Shown here: positions 44,075 through 58,760 of the stretch, in pieces
How positions within the stretch are numbered: the stretch's first letter is position 1
Layout of the letters: each line of letters starts with the position of its first letter
From: Siphonodentalium dalli
Lineage: Eukaryota > Mollusca > Scaphopoda > Gadilida > Siphonodentaliidae
Reading direction: 5' to 3'
DNA length: 64,000 nt
Assembly (NCBI GenBank): GCA_032622095.1
Contig: CP136066.1
Coordinates: forward strand, 95,811,319-95,875,318
The notes under the pieces: generated by a model
Told to the model about the DNA's origin: nothing
Seen by the model: the letters and a program-made list of their open reading frames with translations, nothing else
Databases searched by the model: none
Program-made: the position numbers and the translations under genes

Positions 44075-47000
44075 CGACGAAAAGCCATTATCAATAGAGC
44101 TTGAACTGCATGTAGACCCCCCTCCCCCTATGCGGATTTTTGGTGGTTATGATACATGTATCTTTGTAGAACTATATCAGTCCTTCAATTTGCCGGTTGT
44201 TTGCCATCTGGCGATGGGGGCTTTATAGAGTTATCGGTCTTTGAATTAAAGATGGCCACCAACGTTGAATATCTAACCAGGTAAATTTCAATTCGCAAGT
44301 AATCAGGAAGTTTATGAGGTATTATGTCGTGCGATATGCCATTCTATTGATAATTGAGTACTCCTTATTTATTTGTAGGAATAAATTTCATATATTTGAA
44401 ATGGCCGCCAAAATGGCCACCGGAAGTGGAAAATATGACACTTTTTCACTAATATCTTCTATATCAGTTTCTGCTGTTTAGAACTGATTGAGAATTGTGA
44501 CTTTATTTTGTATTGTTTATATTAACTGATCATTGGGGCAATGAAATAAGAAATTCTTTGGGTCCTAGGCCCTTCCGATCCCTCAAAAATTTGACTTTAC
44601 AGGAAGCGGTATAAAATTTTCACAAAAAAATCACAATTGGGATTCTAGTCACATTTCAACAAGGAATGAGCAGAACTGTGTTATGTAAATGAGACATACC
44701 ATTACCCGTGAATATTCCAAGTCATTGGAACCAAAATTGTTACTTTGGGTCAAAATGGCCGCCAAAATATGGAAAATTGTAAATATTGTAAATATATTGC
44801 CCCAGCGTTCACTACAATCGCTTACAATATGTGGTCGATGAAGTAAATTGGCTATTCTGCCTCATATCCATTGAAAACTAACATGTCTGATTCACCTTGG
44901 TTAAGTTTTAGTATTGTAACCACTGAGTCTGACATTACCAGAAATATTGGATTTTACTCTCACACAATTGACATAAATATCGGCAAAAATTCACTTTTCA
45001 TGTTTTGATAATTTTTATTAAAAGTAAACTGTAACTAACTTTGAACGGTGTTTACGTTTTGGTCTAATGTAAATGTGTCACACTAAGGTTATTATAGAGC
45101 AAATTACTCAAGATGACTTCCAAAATGGCAACCAACTTGGGTAAAAAGTTCATTGTTCACATATATCCGGAACATTATTGCCTGCTGTTCCGAAAAGTTA
45201 GCAAATTGTAACTTACTTAGTTATTATGCATGTTAGGTAATCAACTGACAACTAAATATTATTGGCTGTCCCGGTTCCTTATGGGGCATGACAAATTCAT
45301 TTTAAAGTTGCTTATGGAATTTTGCCGAAAACCTCTTTTGTGATTCTGGCCACTTTGAATCTTTGAAACGGAACTAAGATGAACCATAATCTGTGGTGAC
45401 TATTCTGGCTATTTTGACTCATTAGGATAAAATTGATCACCTCGATACAAGAGGGATGTCAATATGGTAGCCCGTGAGTTACTGCATGGTCATAGGTGAG
45501 GTGAATAGGTATACATGGAGTTATTTTATGATCATGAATGATGTGAACAGATATACAAGGAATGTATATATGATCGCGAGTGGGGTGTCCATTGTGAGAT
45601 GTATATGTATACAAGTAGTGGCCGTATGGTAATGTGTGATCTGAATATGTTTACATGGAGTGACTGTATGGTTGGGTTGTATGGTTAGTGTGGATGTACG
45701 GGTAACACGATGTGGCTGTACGGACAATGATATTGTGTGCGGATATAACGGGAGTAGCTACAATGTCATATATGTGTTGTTTATGTATATATGGAGTGAC
45801 TATGGTCATGGGTGGGATGTATAGGTGTATATTTGGTGGCTGTATTGCCACATGTGGGTGATCATGTATACATCTGGTGTCTATGTGATCATGGGTGGGG
45901 TATAGGATAAATAGGAGTGCTTGGATGAATATGTGTAATGTGTATAGGTGTACATGGACTGACAGCACGGTCATGAATATACATGCCTGAGTATATCTGG
46001 GTGGTCGTTGTCGAGCGTGTAGGGCATATAAGGAGTGCCGTGGTGGTAATGGGTGGGATGTATATTTATATATGTCGTGGATGTATATTGTCATCGGTGG
46101 ATGTATAGGTATATGGAGTAACTGTATATGATCATGGTTGGCATGTATGAGTACACAGCGAGTGACTGAATTGTCATGTGTGGGGTGTATATAAAAGTCA
46201 GGAATGTATAATTGATCATGTGTGAGAAGTATTGGTACACCTGGAAGGAATTTATAGTCATATTGGTGGTGTGGTAAATGTACACCTGGATGACTCTATG
46301 GGCATGTTTGTGTTGCATATGTATATATCGAGTGGCTATATGACCATGGTATGGTGAATAGGTATACAGGGAGTGACTGTGTGGCAATTAATGAAATGAA
46401 TAGGTGTACAAGGAGTGACCGTGTGATCACCAATGTGGTGAATATGTATACACGGAGTGAAATGGGTCAGGTGTAGGAGTATACCTGGTGTGCATGTATG
46501 GTGACTCATTGTCATATGTTATGTGTACGGGTATACGCCAAGTAGTTGTATGGTCATTGGGCGAGGGGTATATATGTATAGCACGTGTGACTATATGACC
46601 ATTGCTGAGGTGCATATGTATACCTGGAGTCACTCTATGGTTATGCGTGGGGTGTATATGCTTATCTTGAGTGGCTATTTCGCAATTGGCGTGGCGAGTA
46701 TATATGCATGGATTGACCGTATGACCAATGGTGATGTGAATATGTGTACATGTAGTGACTGTATGATCATGAATGTGGTGAATACAGGAGTGGCTATATG
46801 GTCATGGGTCAAGTGTAACAGTTTACATTGTGTACATGTATGTTGACCCATGACTGTGTGGGGTGTATGGGTATACGCAAGTGGGGTTATATGACCATTG
46901 GTGAGGTGCATATGTATAAATGGAGCGATGCAATGGGTCATGGGTGGGGTGTATATGTATACCTTGAGTGGCTATTTGGCCATGGGTGTGGACCATAGGT

Positions 47001-49175
47001 ACACATGGATTGACTTTATGGCCAATGGTGAGGTCAATAGGTATACAATGATTGACTGTGTGATCATGAATGTGGTGAATATGTATACATATAGTGACGA
47101 TACGGTCATTGGTCAGTTGTAGGATGTATACCTGGTGTTCACGCATTAAATTGTTATTGACAGATGTATGATCATGTGTGGTGTGCAGGGATATACACAA
47201 GTATGGCTGTGTGGTTATGGGTGAGGTGTATGTTTATAAAGCGAGCGACTATATTGTCATATGTGTGTTGTTTATTTGTATTTGGAGTGACTGTATGGCC
47301 CTGGTGGGTTGTACATGTCTACCTTGGGTGGCTATCGCTTTCCACAGTAACTCAATGCTATGTTACTTGATATAGAGATCACACCAGAGAGTCCTCCTTG
47401 GTGGCGTGTATGCACGATGGAGGAAATGTTAAACGATTTTCCTGACAATAGTTGATAAATGTTTATGCTAATGGGCAAGAGTAGCCACATATTATGGTCG
47501 GATGGTCCCTCTCAGTTCCGTTTCAAAGTTTTGCCCATTTATTTTAAAAAACTTGGCCATAATCCCAAAAGACGTTTTCGGCACAATTGTACACTGCACA
47601 TTTTAAAATTAAATGATCGTGCCTCATAATGTACAGTGCCAACCAGAATATAAAATGTAGTTGTCAGTCGATTAACTAACGTGTATAATAACAAAGTTAG
47701 TCACACTTTGCTACCTTTTCGGAACAGCAGATAATTATGTTCCGGATATATGTGAAAATCAACTTTTTACCCAATTTAGTTGCCATTTTGGAAGCCACCT
47801 TGATTAATTTGGTCATTAAACACCTTATTGTGACACATTTAAGATAGATAAAAACAATAAACACCTCTCATGCCAAAGATAGTTACAGTTTACTTGCAAA
47901 AAATGGTTCAAACATGAGAAGAGATTTTTTGCCGATATTTATGTCACGTTTGTGAGAGTGAAATCCAATATTTCTGGTAATGTCTTTGTTACAATAGTTA
48001 GTAACGATGTTAGTATTCAATGTATAGAAGGCAGAATAGCCAATTTCATTCATCAACCACAAATTGTAAGCGATTCCAGGACACACTGGGGCAATATCTA
48101 CCATTTTCCATATTGTGGCGGCCATTTTGATCCAAAGTAACAACTTTTGTTCCTATGAATTGGAGTATCCATGTATAATGGTATTCCTCACTTACATTCC
48201 ACAGTTGTGCTCATTCTTTGTTGAAATTTGAACAGAAACCCAATTGTGATTTTTTGGTGAAATTTTATACCGCATTCTGTAAAATCAAAAGTTTGAGGGA
48301 ACGGAGGGGGCTAGGACCCCAATAATTGCTTTTTTCATTACCCCAATGATTAGTTAATATAAAACTATAAAAAATAATGTCACAATCCTCAACCAGTTCC
48401 AAACAGCAGAAACTGATCAAGAAGATATGAGTGAAAAATAGTCATATTTTCAACTTCCGGTGGCCATTTTGGCGGCCATTTTGAATATATGAAATTTATT
48501 TATACCTCTCAATAAGGACTACTCAACTATCAATAGAATAACATATCGCACGACTTAATATCTCATAAACTGCCCGAGTGATTGCGAATTAAAATTTATC
48601 AAGTCAGATATTCAATTTTGGCGGATTCAATGGCCTCGAAACATGTGAACATTGACTACCTATATGCATCCATGTGCTCGTGGAATGTTATAGAAAACTG
48701 CCCTGGTCTATGTTATCGTGGAAAATAATGAAAACATCGGTATTGTTCATAGTTTAATCACGTTATGCATGCGTAAGTTCACACACTGTACTTTTTCAGA
48801 TATATCTTCAAAATAAACGAAAAATCATATCATTGGTGTCACTTTAAGAAAAATATCGAGTCAGTTGCCCATGTGACGCTATCTTCGCAGACACTTGTTA
48901 TATTCAGTTCGAATGAAACTGAGTTTGAGAAGATACATACGGTTTTAGTATTAATTTTGAGAGAAATATTTCCCCTACCCCCAATAAGGATTTTATCGCA
49001 AAAAATCACAGTAGTTTTATAAAAATCGCTATAAAATGAAAAAGCCCCCACGCCCGAGTGGCAAACAAGCAGAAAAATGTGTGAAATACATCCCTCTATC
49101 GGAAAAACATAGTCGGCTAAAATCCGCACAGGGGGGAGGGTGGCCATATGGTAGCTCAAGGTCTACAAGGGGAAT
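44075..49175. mobile_element. Foldback element FB2, relative of FB1 (ends approximate)
   Basis: The outer arms 44,075-45,480 and about 47,460-49,175 are imperfect inverted repeats (for example ATGGCCGCCAAAATGGCCAC at 44,401 against its complement near 48,475, and AAAGCCCCC...GGCAAACAA near 49,045 against 44,210). They share much sequence with FB1 (CCCTTCCGATCCCTCAAAAA, GGTCATGACAAATTCATTTT-like blocks). Only the left side carries the ~42-bp array. The right arm has about 400 bp extra (48,650-49,040). Its right end abuts copy 3. Exact termini and target duplication could not be fixed. No transposase seen. Confidence 0.7.
45490..47329 (+). repeat. FB2 array of degenerate ~42-bp units
   Basis: Same GGTATACATGGAGTGACTGT / ATGGTCATGGGTG pattern as FB1, roughly forty or more units, ending at GGCTATCGCTTTCCAC (47,330-47,345). 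Confidence 0.8.
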
Positions 49176-49180
49176 AAACG

Positions 49181-52100
49181 TGCGGCTGAGTAAATCCATA
49201 TTCGGAGGCGGGATTTTCGATCTAAATACCCCTAAATCCTTTGCCTCTAATTCTACTGGGAAATATGGGCGTATATTATCACTGCCTCCAGAAATAGCGT
49301 GTCCACCCGAGAAAATTCCTGTTGACATACGTTTTTGAAAAGTACTCAAATATTTGCATTTTTGCTACCTTCGCTTCGATGTCGACTTCCTGCATAAAAA
49401 GCACCACAAATCTCAAGTACGATGCAGAGAAAAACAATTTTGAAATAGCTCGGGCCAAAGTCTGTCGAGATTTCGCGCTGGTAGAGGCTCCCTACCTACC
49501 GGTCTAAAGGTGATCTATCTCTTCCTATGCCAAGTTTTATCTAAAACTAAACTAATTTCCGGACAGCAAGCTCACATGTGTTTGAAACGATACCAGCTTT
49601 GATTATTTCAGGTACTTCGCATCACAACAGTAAGCATTGGGGAGTTGTCGTGACAATAACGCTCACTGTTGTAATCTTTTAATTTATGGTCGCCATATTG
49701 GCAGCCATCTTGGATTTGGATGAATATTCCTTAATTCAAATATAAGAGCAATCCTAACCGGTGTATTTCCTACAAACACATATATAGATATATATGGTGG
49801 TGTTATAATAACCATAACAGCCACTGAATCGAAACAGATATCACGTTATTAGAGTCGATTCGGCGTTGATCGGATTATACCGGCATTTGGAAAACGTCAT
49901 ATCGGGCAAACTTATCCCACCATGAATGCATATTATGGAGGCATTGTATGCGCAAATAACGCTCTATGAGATAAATGTATAAAATCGAGCCAATATGTTT
50001 TCCCACAGAGACAAACGATGAGCGGTGAAATGTCGTAAAGTTAGCATTTGTTCACATTTCGGCCGCCATGTTAGCCGCCATAATGGATTTTGCCGTCAGG
50101 TTTTTGGAAAATTTGTAAGCGCTGTATATTAGCATAACGAATCGAATTGAAAATAAAACTACATGTGATATGATATTTACTATAACGGCGACCGAAAAGA
50201 CCTGTTGCATATCAAACAAATTGGCCGCCATCTTGTCTGGAGACTCTGCGGCCACTTTTTTTAGATGATTATATTAAGGAAGAAAATTAAACGTGCATAA
50301 ATGACTCAGGATCAAAATTTCATAAAAAAAACGGCTTTCAAATTAATCGTTTTTATTATTTATTATGTAATTTCGATTTCAAGTAATCGATGTTAGTGTA
50401 GTTTCGAGTACAACATGTACGTTTGTGCATTCAGTATTTATTTTGTGTTAATTAGAGGATAGTTGATTCCATGGGTGAATCGGGAGATTCAATTTGATCG
50501 CACGTACGTTTTGGGGAATCCTGGGTATATTTATGCAAGAACCATATAATATGACGATGACCACTTCACCGATATCGTACCCATTTTGGATGCCCAACGG
50601 ACAAGTTCATCCGCGATGTGACGTGTGCAGTCATTCGTCGCCGTAGCATATATCATAATACACGTAATCTTTGATAGTCTATCTCACACAGTCAAGTCCA
50701 CATGTAGTTGAAATCTAGATAAATTAGTGAGAAACGGGGACAATAGCAGGTGCCAATTTCTCATCTTGTTGTCTCCCGAAAATAAATAATCGGTGGACTA
50801 TAGAAATGAGTGGTGCCCGTCCGTCCGTATGCGTGTCCGTCTCAACGAAAAGTTTGTTAACAGGATGATAACTTGAATAGTATTCGATACAATTTGATTA
50901 CACTTGGTATGTGGCATTCATGTGAGAACCCAAGTTCGAATTTGAATCCGGTTCGGCCATTACTGTCGTGATATTTTAATTTCTGGTCGCAATTTTGACC
51001 GTCATCTTGGATTTTGGTGAATATTCCTCAACTCAAATATAAGAGAAATCATACCCGGGGTACTTCCTACACATATCTATGTATGGGTGGAGTTATAATA
51101 ACAATAACATGCACCCACTGAATCGAAACTGATTTTACGTTATTATCGTCGATTCGGAGTTGATCGGATTATATCGGCATTTGGAACGTCCCGATAAATT
51201 TCGAATTTGAATCCGGTTCGGCCATTATTGCATGGCGGAGTTATGCCTCTTTTCGACTTGCTGATTATTTTGTATATTTGTATAACTGATTATCCGATAG
51301 CCTTCACATTTGTTATGTGGATTAATCACATAGAAATACAGGTCAAGTTCGAATTTGGGTTCGGTTATTGCACCCATTGCAACGGAGATATGTAAAATAT
51401 GTGTATATATCTCAAATTCTGTTGTAAATAGCTTTCTCTATTTCTCAATTTTCATTTGAAATTATGAGATTAAAGCATCAATCAATCAGTCAGACAATTC
51501 CTGACAGAAAAAAAATATCACCCGTTTTTAACATTGAATTTGCCGTTTATTATCCTCGTAACTAATCTATTATGCTAACAGTTGGAAGCTTAGTTTGATT
51601 CAATAATTGTTCCCAGAATCAAAGTTTTCATTTCTGAAAAAGCCACCGGTAAAATAATGCCACCTCAGTCCTTATTACCGTGGAAAATACCCCAATAATT
51701 ATAATGCTCATCTAGCCAAATATTAATACACGTAGTGCCGTGCCAGCGACGAGGAAGAACTTGCGTCCGGCTATAAGAGTCTTATTTTTTATTTGCACGT
51801 TAAAACTTCTAATTTTATAACATGGCAGCAACATTTAACTTGTTTTTGTTTGTTTTATGTTTTGTTGATGTTGTTTTTTATTTGCTACCTGCTAATATAC
51901 CTCTAATTAAAGTAATTTCAACAATTATATTCTCACAAATTGCATTTATTGTCCGATTTGAACAAGCCATTTATGCAGGAAGTGATAGTAAATTTACGAC
52001 CGTATACAGTCGCGGGATCGACCGCACGATGACCCAGTAGAATTAGAGGCGAAGAAATTTAGGGGTTTTAGACCGAAAATCCCGCATCTGGAAATGGACT

Positions 52101-55100
52101 TAGGCAACCGATGCACACATATCCCCCATGGTTGGACACCTTGTGTATGACTAACTACTATTGATAAGAATTACGAATAGCAAACAGTAGTCATAAATTT
52201 TTCAGACGGTCCAAAAATCTGTTAGCAGATTTAACGACTAAGAGTCCGTTTGTTATAATATAGTGGCGTTCAAACTCCTTGCCACTCTCAGTGAGGTGAT
52301 GTTTTTTGTCGTGATTATATATTTTTTACCTAATTATGTTGTTATCATATCTTAGTCAGTGGTTGGTGTAAATTTATTTTTATTTCCAAATCAAAACAGA
52401 TAGCATAATATACAGATGACACATATAAGCATATTAGAAGTGTTAATTTTTGGAAGCGAGGATCAGACAAGGGGGGTATAGGTCAGCGGGAATGTTTGGA
52501 AATACAGGTTTTCGGAGAATTCGAGATAAATAACATAATTTGAATCAGGGATGGAAAAGAGGAAAAAGATTGTTAGGGTGGATACACACATGCATGTAAT
52601 GTCTGTATGTAAAATACATGTATTTTACATGGCCACACCAATAATTGACAAAATTAATCACCTGCGCGCGAGAGGTCAATTTCACCAGTGAGTAGTTATA
52701 AGCCATTATCAAACAAACTGCCATCAAGAAATTTCAGGCCAGTCATAAACATGTCTTCTTTCATGGATGCCGAAATGAGTAATTATTGTCTGATATATGT
52801 TGCTGTTATGTCACGAGTTATAATTCATTTCGAAAAGTGGATTAGAGCCGGTCGATTTTATACTTGATTTGTTTCTGTCATTTCTTGGAAACAGGGTCAT
52901 CCAAAACAAAAATAAAATATGCAGAATTCTTTTATAGGATGATACCGGCTTGGTGAGATTTCTCTGATAATTTGAGAGCGAGCTCATGTGATAACATTAA
53001 TTCAATTGGGATTGCAAATATTCATTATAGCGCCAAAAAATAATGCAGGTACAGCGTTGAAATTAAAAAGAGTGACACCCCCCCCCCCATTTATATATAT
53101 GTTTCTCAAGCCAAAGGTTGAACAAGCTCCTACCTGTCACAAGCTTGAATTATAACATTTCGACCATAATCCATGATTGGGGGAGGGGCTGGTTCTCGAA
53201 AGCTTCCAATAACTAAGAGAGTTAATTGAATGTATCAGCCGGAATTATCTGGGCAAGAATTACAATATAATGTTTTACTTAAATATTCCATAGTTGTAAA
53301 TTTTGCGTATACATGTATAACTGTATAACACAAGAGAGGAAAGGTGACGTAGTTGGGAACTCGTAGCTATGCAACCCTTTCGCCGAATGAAGACAAACAG
53401 CAACACCATGCATTCAAATTTAAAGCTGTATAATATGTTCATAATTATATGAATAGCATAAATTGCTGCATATTAGATTAATCACTCGTAGAAAACAGAC
53501 ACGACAGACATGACTACGATATTTATAAAGCAGGGTGTCAGGACTCAGGGTGCTGCGTACACCCCCCCCCCCCCCCGTCGAGGAAATATGCAATGGTGAA
53601 TTCGGTAGCTTCTGGGATAATATAGCTCCCCGTGCATGTTGGGGTCATATCCCCCTGCGTTGGGGAAGAGGCCATCACTGGTATTAACATCAATATAATA
53701 CTGACAATGATTTAAACAGAACGTCGACCATTTCAGTTATCGCGCGAATAATTATTTTAAGCGGCCTGACGACTTCGTCCCAGTCAACGGCTCTTCAGAG
53801 GTTCAGAGTTTAACTCACTGTGGTCAAACACAGTCGCAATGATTGGGTTGTCAGCGGACACATATTACACGGTGTGTATGATCCATGTAAAACTCCAAAT
53901 ACACGATATTTACAGAGATTACATGCATGTGTGTATCCACCCTTAGGGACAGAAGGATGCCGAGAGAGTAATAGAGAGAAAGAGAGGGGGAGGAGAAAAT
54001 AGAAGACAAGAGGGGACAGACAAATTCGTGAGATGATGACAGTGGTGGGTTGTTTTCAATGACTTGTTGCGTGTTTAAAAATGAAGCTCGTATTATATCT
54101 AGTAATTAATCGTCAGGCGCCATGGGGGGGGGGGGGGGTGGGGTTCAATCAGAATTACTGTTAACCGGTTACATCGGTCAAAAAGTAAGTAAACACACAG
54201 GCAGCAACGAGTGTTCATAGTCAAAATATGTCGTGGACTATATATTTTCCAGTGGTTGGCTCGACGATTGCATGCAAAGCTCGTATGTCCATACTTGGAT
54301 TCTCAAAACCGTAATCGTAACTACGGATATGTCAAAACGACAACTGACCGAAGAACACAGTGACGTAGTACCCTTTCTTGTCAGGGGTAGTTCGTTATAC
54401 CAAAGGTATGGAGTATATGTATGAAACATTCAATTACATTTATATTTAACAAAAATAAATAATACTGGCCACACTGGATGGTGCAAACTGGCCCCCAATC
54501 TTCCTATAGGTTTGCAACATCTGTTATTAATTTAGTTTGGAATATATATATATATATTTTTTGAATGTTTCATGCAGACGATGGATGTTCTGATTTGATC
54601 ACGAAATTACTATTTATTAACAGCATCACTGGCCCCCACAACCCCATAGCTAATTATCGTGGACGATGTCACTGCACACAGCATGTATTTGGAACATTTT
54701 ATTAGAACACAGACAATTAACAAAACAATGCACAGAACAATGAAAATGCACATGTACATATATAACATGCATACATGTATATAGCAACGAACGCTAAATG
54801 TGATTGGACACCTTCAGCGTATATAATTGTCATTCATTAATTGATAAAGCGACTCGTAATCTTAAAGATGATATATCTCTTCTCTGATCTTCTTGTATAG
54901 ATTCGGGGTGTAAAATAATAAATACCAGTCATGGTAATCAGTCCATTGGACCTTCAGTCACTAGGAACTTAATTTTTCTTTGAATATTTTCTATGAATCT
55001 GGACAGTTTATGCGGCTATTTTTATAACATTACTACATTTTAATTGAAAAATTATCCTTTAGAACACTTTTATGTTAACTATGGGTAACACCAGATGTGT

Positions 55101-56516
55101 GTGTTTGTGAACAGCAGTTCTAACGTGTCTAAAAACGAGTCTCCTCGAAATTGTGTTGTTGTTGTTGTTGTAGAAAGTGCATGGTTCCAGGAAGAGATAG
55201 ACACTCTTTAACGTAAGCGTTTAGTGCTAGTCTATTAATTTCGCACTTTTGTCTCATTGTATCATGATTCCAGTGATCAATGTAGCTCGATAAATAATCA
55301 AATATAAAAACAAACAAATAAACCAACAGAGCCTTGTTGACTTCGGCTTGGAATAATAAAGAGCGCTCTGTGCTAGTTTCGCGCTCCGCGCGTATAATGT
55401 TTCGCTGATTCTTGGTACACATGGGCCATGGGCGTTTTATTTATAGAAATGGGAACTTTTGGGACGGATTAAAAGTCGAATTGCGACCCGGAGGTCGAGT
55501 CCGGTAAAAGGTGTAGATGGGAATTCTGGTGAGATGCATGAGAAACCTTCAGTGCTAAGCCGTAATAATTTGAGGATTAGTTGTTTTAACGGAATTATGA
55601 GTTGGTCATTCGTGAAACCAATATATTTTATATTCTATAATTACAATCATGGGTATATAATATATGATCTTGAGCACGTTACCGTTTCTGACATTGGTTT
55701 TCTTGTTATTTCCTGGTATAAGGTAAAAAACACAGAGCGTTGACATAACTTATGTGCGGAAAAATTGTAAAGAGCTGATAAACTTCGAACGATGACTTAG
55801 TATTTCGTGTTTTTATGGACGTATTTTATTACGGTGACATGGCAAATGTGAGACATCCATTGAACCAAATCTGTATTCGGTTCACTCTATTAACCCAAAT
55901 TTGTATGCACGATTTTTTGATGCATGAAGATTACGAGTCGCTATAATTTTTCCAGATCGTTTATTCATACTTTCAGCCACCCCACCAGGAATGTATAATA
56001 TATTTACATAAAACAAATGCACAATGTGATGACATGCCGAATCCGTCGTTGTGGTGTGGATACCGTCATTCAGGCACGCGGCTAGATGTTCTCAATTTGG
56101 GTGGGTGGGTGGGTGAAGACGCAGTGCTGTCCATGCAAGATAGGATTTCCAAGTACTCCCTCTTTAGTCTGACCGAAATATTCCAAGTCTGTCCAATTCC
56201 ATGCCCCCACCCGGTTGCAATTTTCCACCTGGTACTTGTATACCGCAAGTTGCCAATTGATGGAAAGTTCCAAACTGACCTATAATGGTACAACAAAGTA
56301 GCAAATTTCGCCGCTAAAATTTGTTGGAGAATCAAAATGTCAGAACAATTTTAACTTATTCCCATCGACGTTTTGTCGAGCATTATTATTTTCAACGGTT
56401 GAATTTGTTTAGCTTAGTTGGGAGGGAGAGACACCCACCTGTCACCACGTCCCTGTGTAATGAGGAAACGATCAGACAGATATAACATTGTCAGGATCAC
56501 TAGTATTCTCTTGCAG
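49181..56516. other. Copy 3 counterpart of 17,345-23,300, no firm gene
   Basis: Same content as in copy 2, with (TTG)5 at 55,156-55,170, a poly-G run near 54,126 and a poly-C run near 53,560. The Cys/Pro-rich frame of copies 1 and 2 is frameshifted here near 56,205 by loss of one C. Confidence 0.5.
52576..53942. mobile_element. Harbinger-like element, separate insertion private to copy 3
   Basis: Copy 2 shows the empty site (GATTGTTA then TGGACAG, near 20,705). Here TTA (52,573-52,575 and 53,943-53,945) flanks 1,367 bp with GGGTGGATACACACATGCATG ends minus one base. The interior resembles the nested element (GTTATAAGCCATTATCAAAC, TCAAGAAATTTCAGGCCAGT) but is clearly diverged, so it came from another genomic copy. 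No transposase seen. Confidence 0.75.
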
Positions 56517-56694
56517 GAGTTTCAGCACGACGACGTTTTCCCGGGGTGAGCTGTTCGGTCGTCCAGCAACAAGCAAGGGTGAGAGGGGGTCGACGCCCAT
56601 GATTGTTCGTCGTCCAGAATTCATACCTGAATTCATGTTGGAGACTGAAAATAATGGAGAACAGAAATGGTCTAAATTATCCGCGAATAGCTAA
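56517..56694 (+). CDS. Candidate terminal coding exon, unknown protein (copy 3)
   Basis: Same 58-residue frame behind TATTCTCTTGCAG. Relative to copies 1 and 2 it has one replacement (Ser to Gly, ATSKGER) and two synonymous changes. Upstream exons not identified. Confidence 0.4.
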
Positions 56695-56794
56695 ATTTTA
56701 TATATGTGTTCACATACAATATGCAATATCTAAGTCTAAAATTAAACGGCGCCGGACCGGGGTGTAACACAGTGATCATAAATTCAGGCTTTAA

Positions 56795-57042
56795 CCCTTC
56801 CATGACGGGAGGTCCCTGAAATTTTTCGAAAACCCTGTGCCAATGCATTCTCTTATATATGCGAGTCGCCTCGCATATATATGATAATACACTGGCTTAA
56901 CAATATTTACCTTGATGGTGTAATCCAGTGCATTCTCTTATATATGCGAGGCGATCCATATATGGTCGACTCGCATATATAAGAGAATGCACTAGCACAT
57001 GGTTTTTGATGATGCGCCAGCACAGCCTCCGTTATGAAAGGG
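56795..57042. mobile_element. piggyBac-like 248-bp MITE (copy 3)
   Basis: TTAA on both sides (56,791-56,794 and 57,043-57,046), with the same hairpins as at 10,741. Confidence 0.7.
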
Positions 57043-57747
57043 TTAAGCTGCCACGCCCATGGGGCATTAACTCTGTGTCCCGAGAATCAAAGTTACTCGA
57101 AATTGCATGAAATTCAAGTCTGCATGCGGACAACTATTTCCCAGACCGACGTATTCAAATGTCAGAAATTGTCGTCGCTTTCAAATCGGGACCGAAGTTT
57201 TTTCTGAGTTTCTGAGGGATATCTCAGTATGTCATACCAAGGAACCATGACCATTTCGGTTATAAATGGTAATTTGTTCACGCATATATAAAGAAATCGC
57301 ATGGGGTTCATTTATATTGTCAGTACGGTGATCCCGAAATGTGCAGGTATTAGTTGCAGTTCGGGATTCCTTTCTCGTTTGGCGGATGGAACCCGCAACG
57401 ATGTCACATCATAATGCCATTGCATTGTGACAACGTTATATAACCCATATGCATGGATCTATCAGTTATCGGACCAGTTTATATCTAGAATTTATAACGT
57501 CAAACTTCAGGTCCTGTCAGCATTCAAAGGCCATATATATGATGCATGTGATCACCAGGCGTTCTCGCATATTGATAAAGAAGGATCATATTTAACCTTA
57601 TACAAAAACGTCTGTGACTGGCGTTTATTTTTTATATTAGAAATTATATGTATACAATAATAATTAGACGTTTCTTAGATCAAAACTTGTACATTATATC
57701 AACATAATCAGGTCAGGCACATGCTGAATTCAAATATTATAGTTATA

Positions 57748-58234
57748 TTTAAAGGCCCACTTAATTTTCGAGTCGGCGATTAGTTTTTTTATAGCGACTT
57801 GATATACGATTTTAATAACAATCTATGCCATCAAATATGATTAAAATACTATAATTCATCACTATTTGAAACATCTGTGTCTCAGAAGATGCCCACAGAG
57901 AAATAGAAAACTGCTAAAATCATAGAAATACTTCCTCCCCCCTCTGGATCCCAGAATGCAACAGAATTCCAACTTTTTCAATGGAAGGGGAAGAACTCTA
58001 TCTTTAATATATAGAGTTATTCCCCCTGCATTGAAAATAATACTGCTTTTTACTGCAACATAGATGACAAAAACGCGTTGGCAACTCAACAACAACAACA
58101 ACATGTCTTCAGTTTATTACACCGGATAAGTTGATAATACGATGTTTTGGAGTTTTCTCTTTCAAATGGTATAAAATATGGCGTATATTTTATATAATGT
58201 TATCTGGGTGTTCGAAAATTAAGTGGGTTTTAAC
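57748..58234. mobile_element. Short TIR element with GCCCACTTAATTTT ends (copy 3)
   Basis: Counterpart of 24,534-25,016. Confidence 0.55.
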
Positions 58235-58358
58235 TATTATACAGTGCTAAGTCCTCCATTTCCCTGGTTTGAAGACACTATGGGATCGCGCATCCCAGAT
58301 GAACAGCCAAATTATACTCGTAGCAAAATTAATATACATTTGTTGCATGGTTTCGAGG

Positions 58359-58760
58359 TTGACATGAGGATAACTCGAGGAAGTTAATATTCACCGAGGC
58401 CACAGGCCAAGGTGAATATTAGCTTCCAAGGTGTTTTATTATATGAACTAGCGGCATTCTTTACCTGGTAGCCAATTAGAGTACTACTATAGGGGTTGAA
58501 GAGACAAATATATTCAACAAACAGCAGATTTACTGTTCTCTCTTCCGAAAATCAACGACAAATGAGTTATGTATAAGCAATTTTGATTGGCTGGTTGCAA
58601 AGCTATGCGTAACATGATTGGACAGCCACCTCTTATGCCTGACTTAACACATATTTTGTTATGAACCCCGCGCCGGGTTAATATCGTGATTTATCAACCC
58701 GGCCACGCCAATCAATTGCTATAGGGTTCGCCGGAGAAATTTAATGATCATATAATAAAG
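58359..58760 (+). repeat. Diverged hairpin-repeat family member (copy 3)
   Basis: Counterpart of 25,109-25,515. A 30-bp private insertion lies just upstream (58,322-58,351). Confidence 0.55.
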
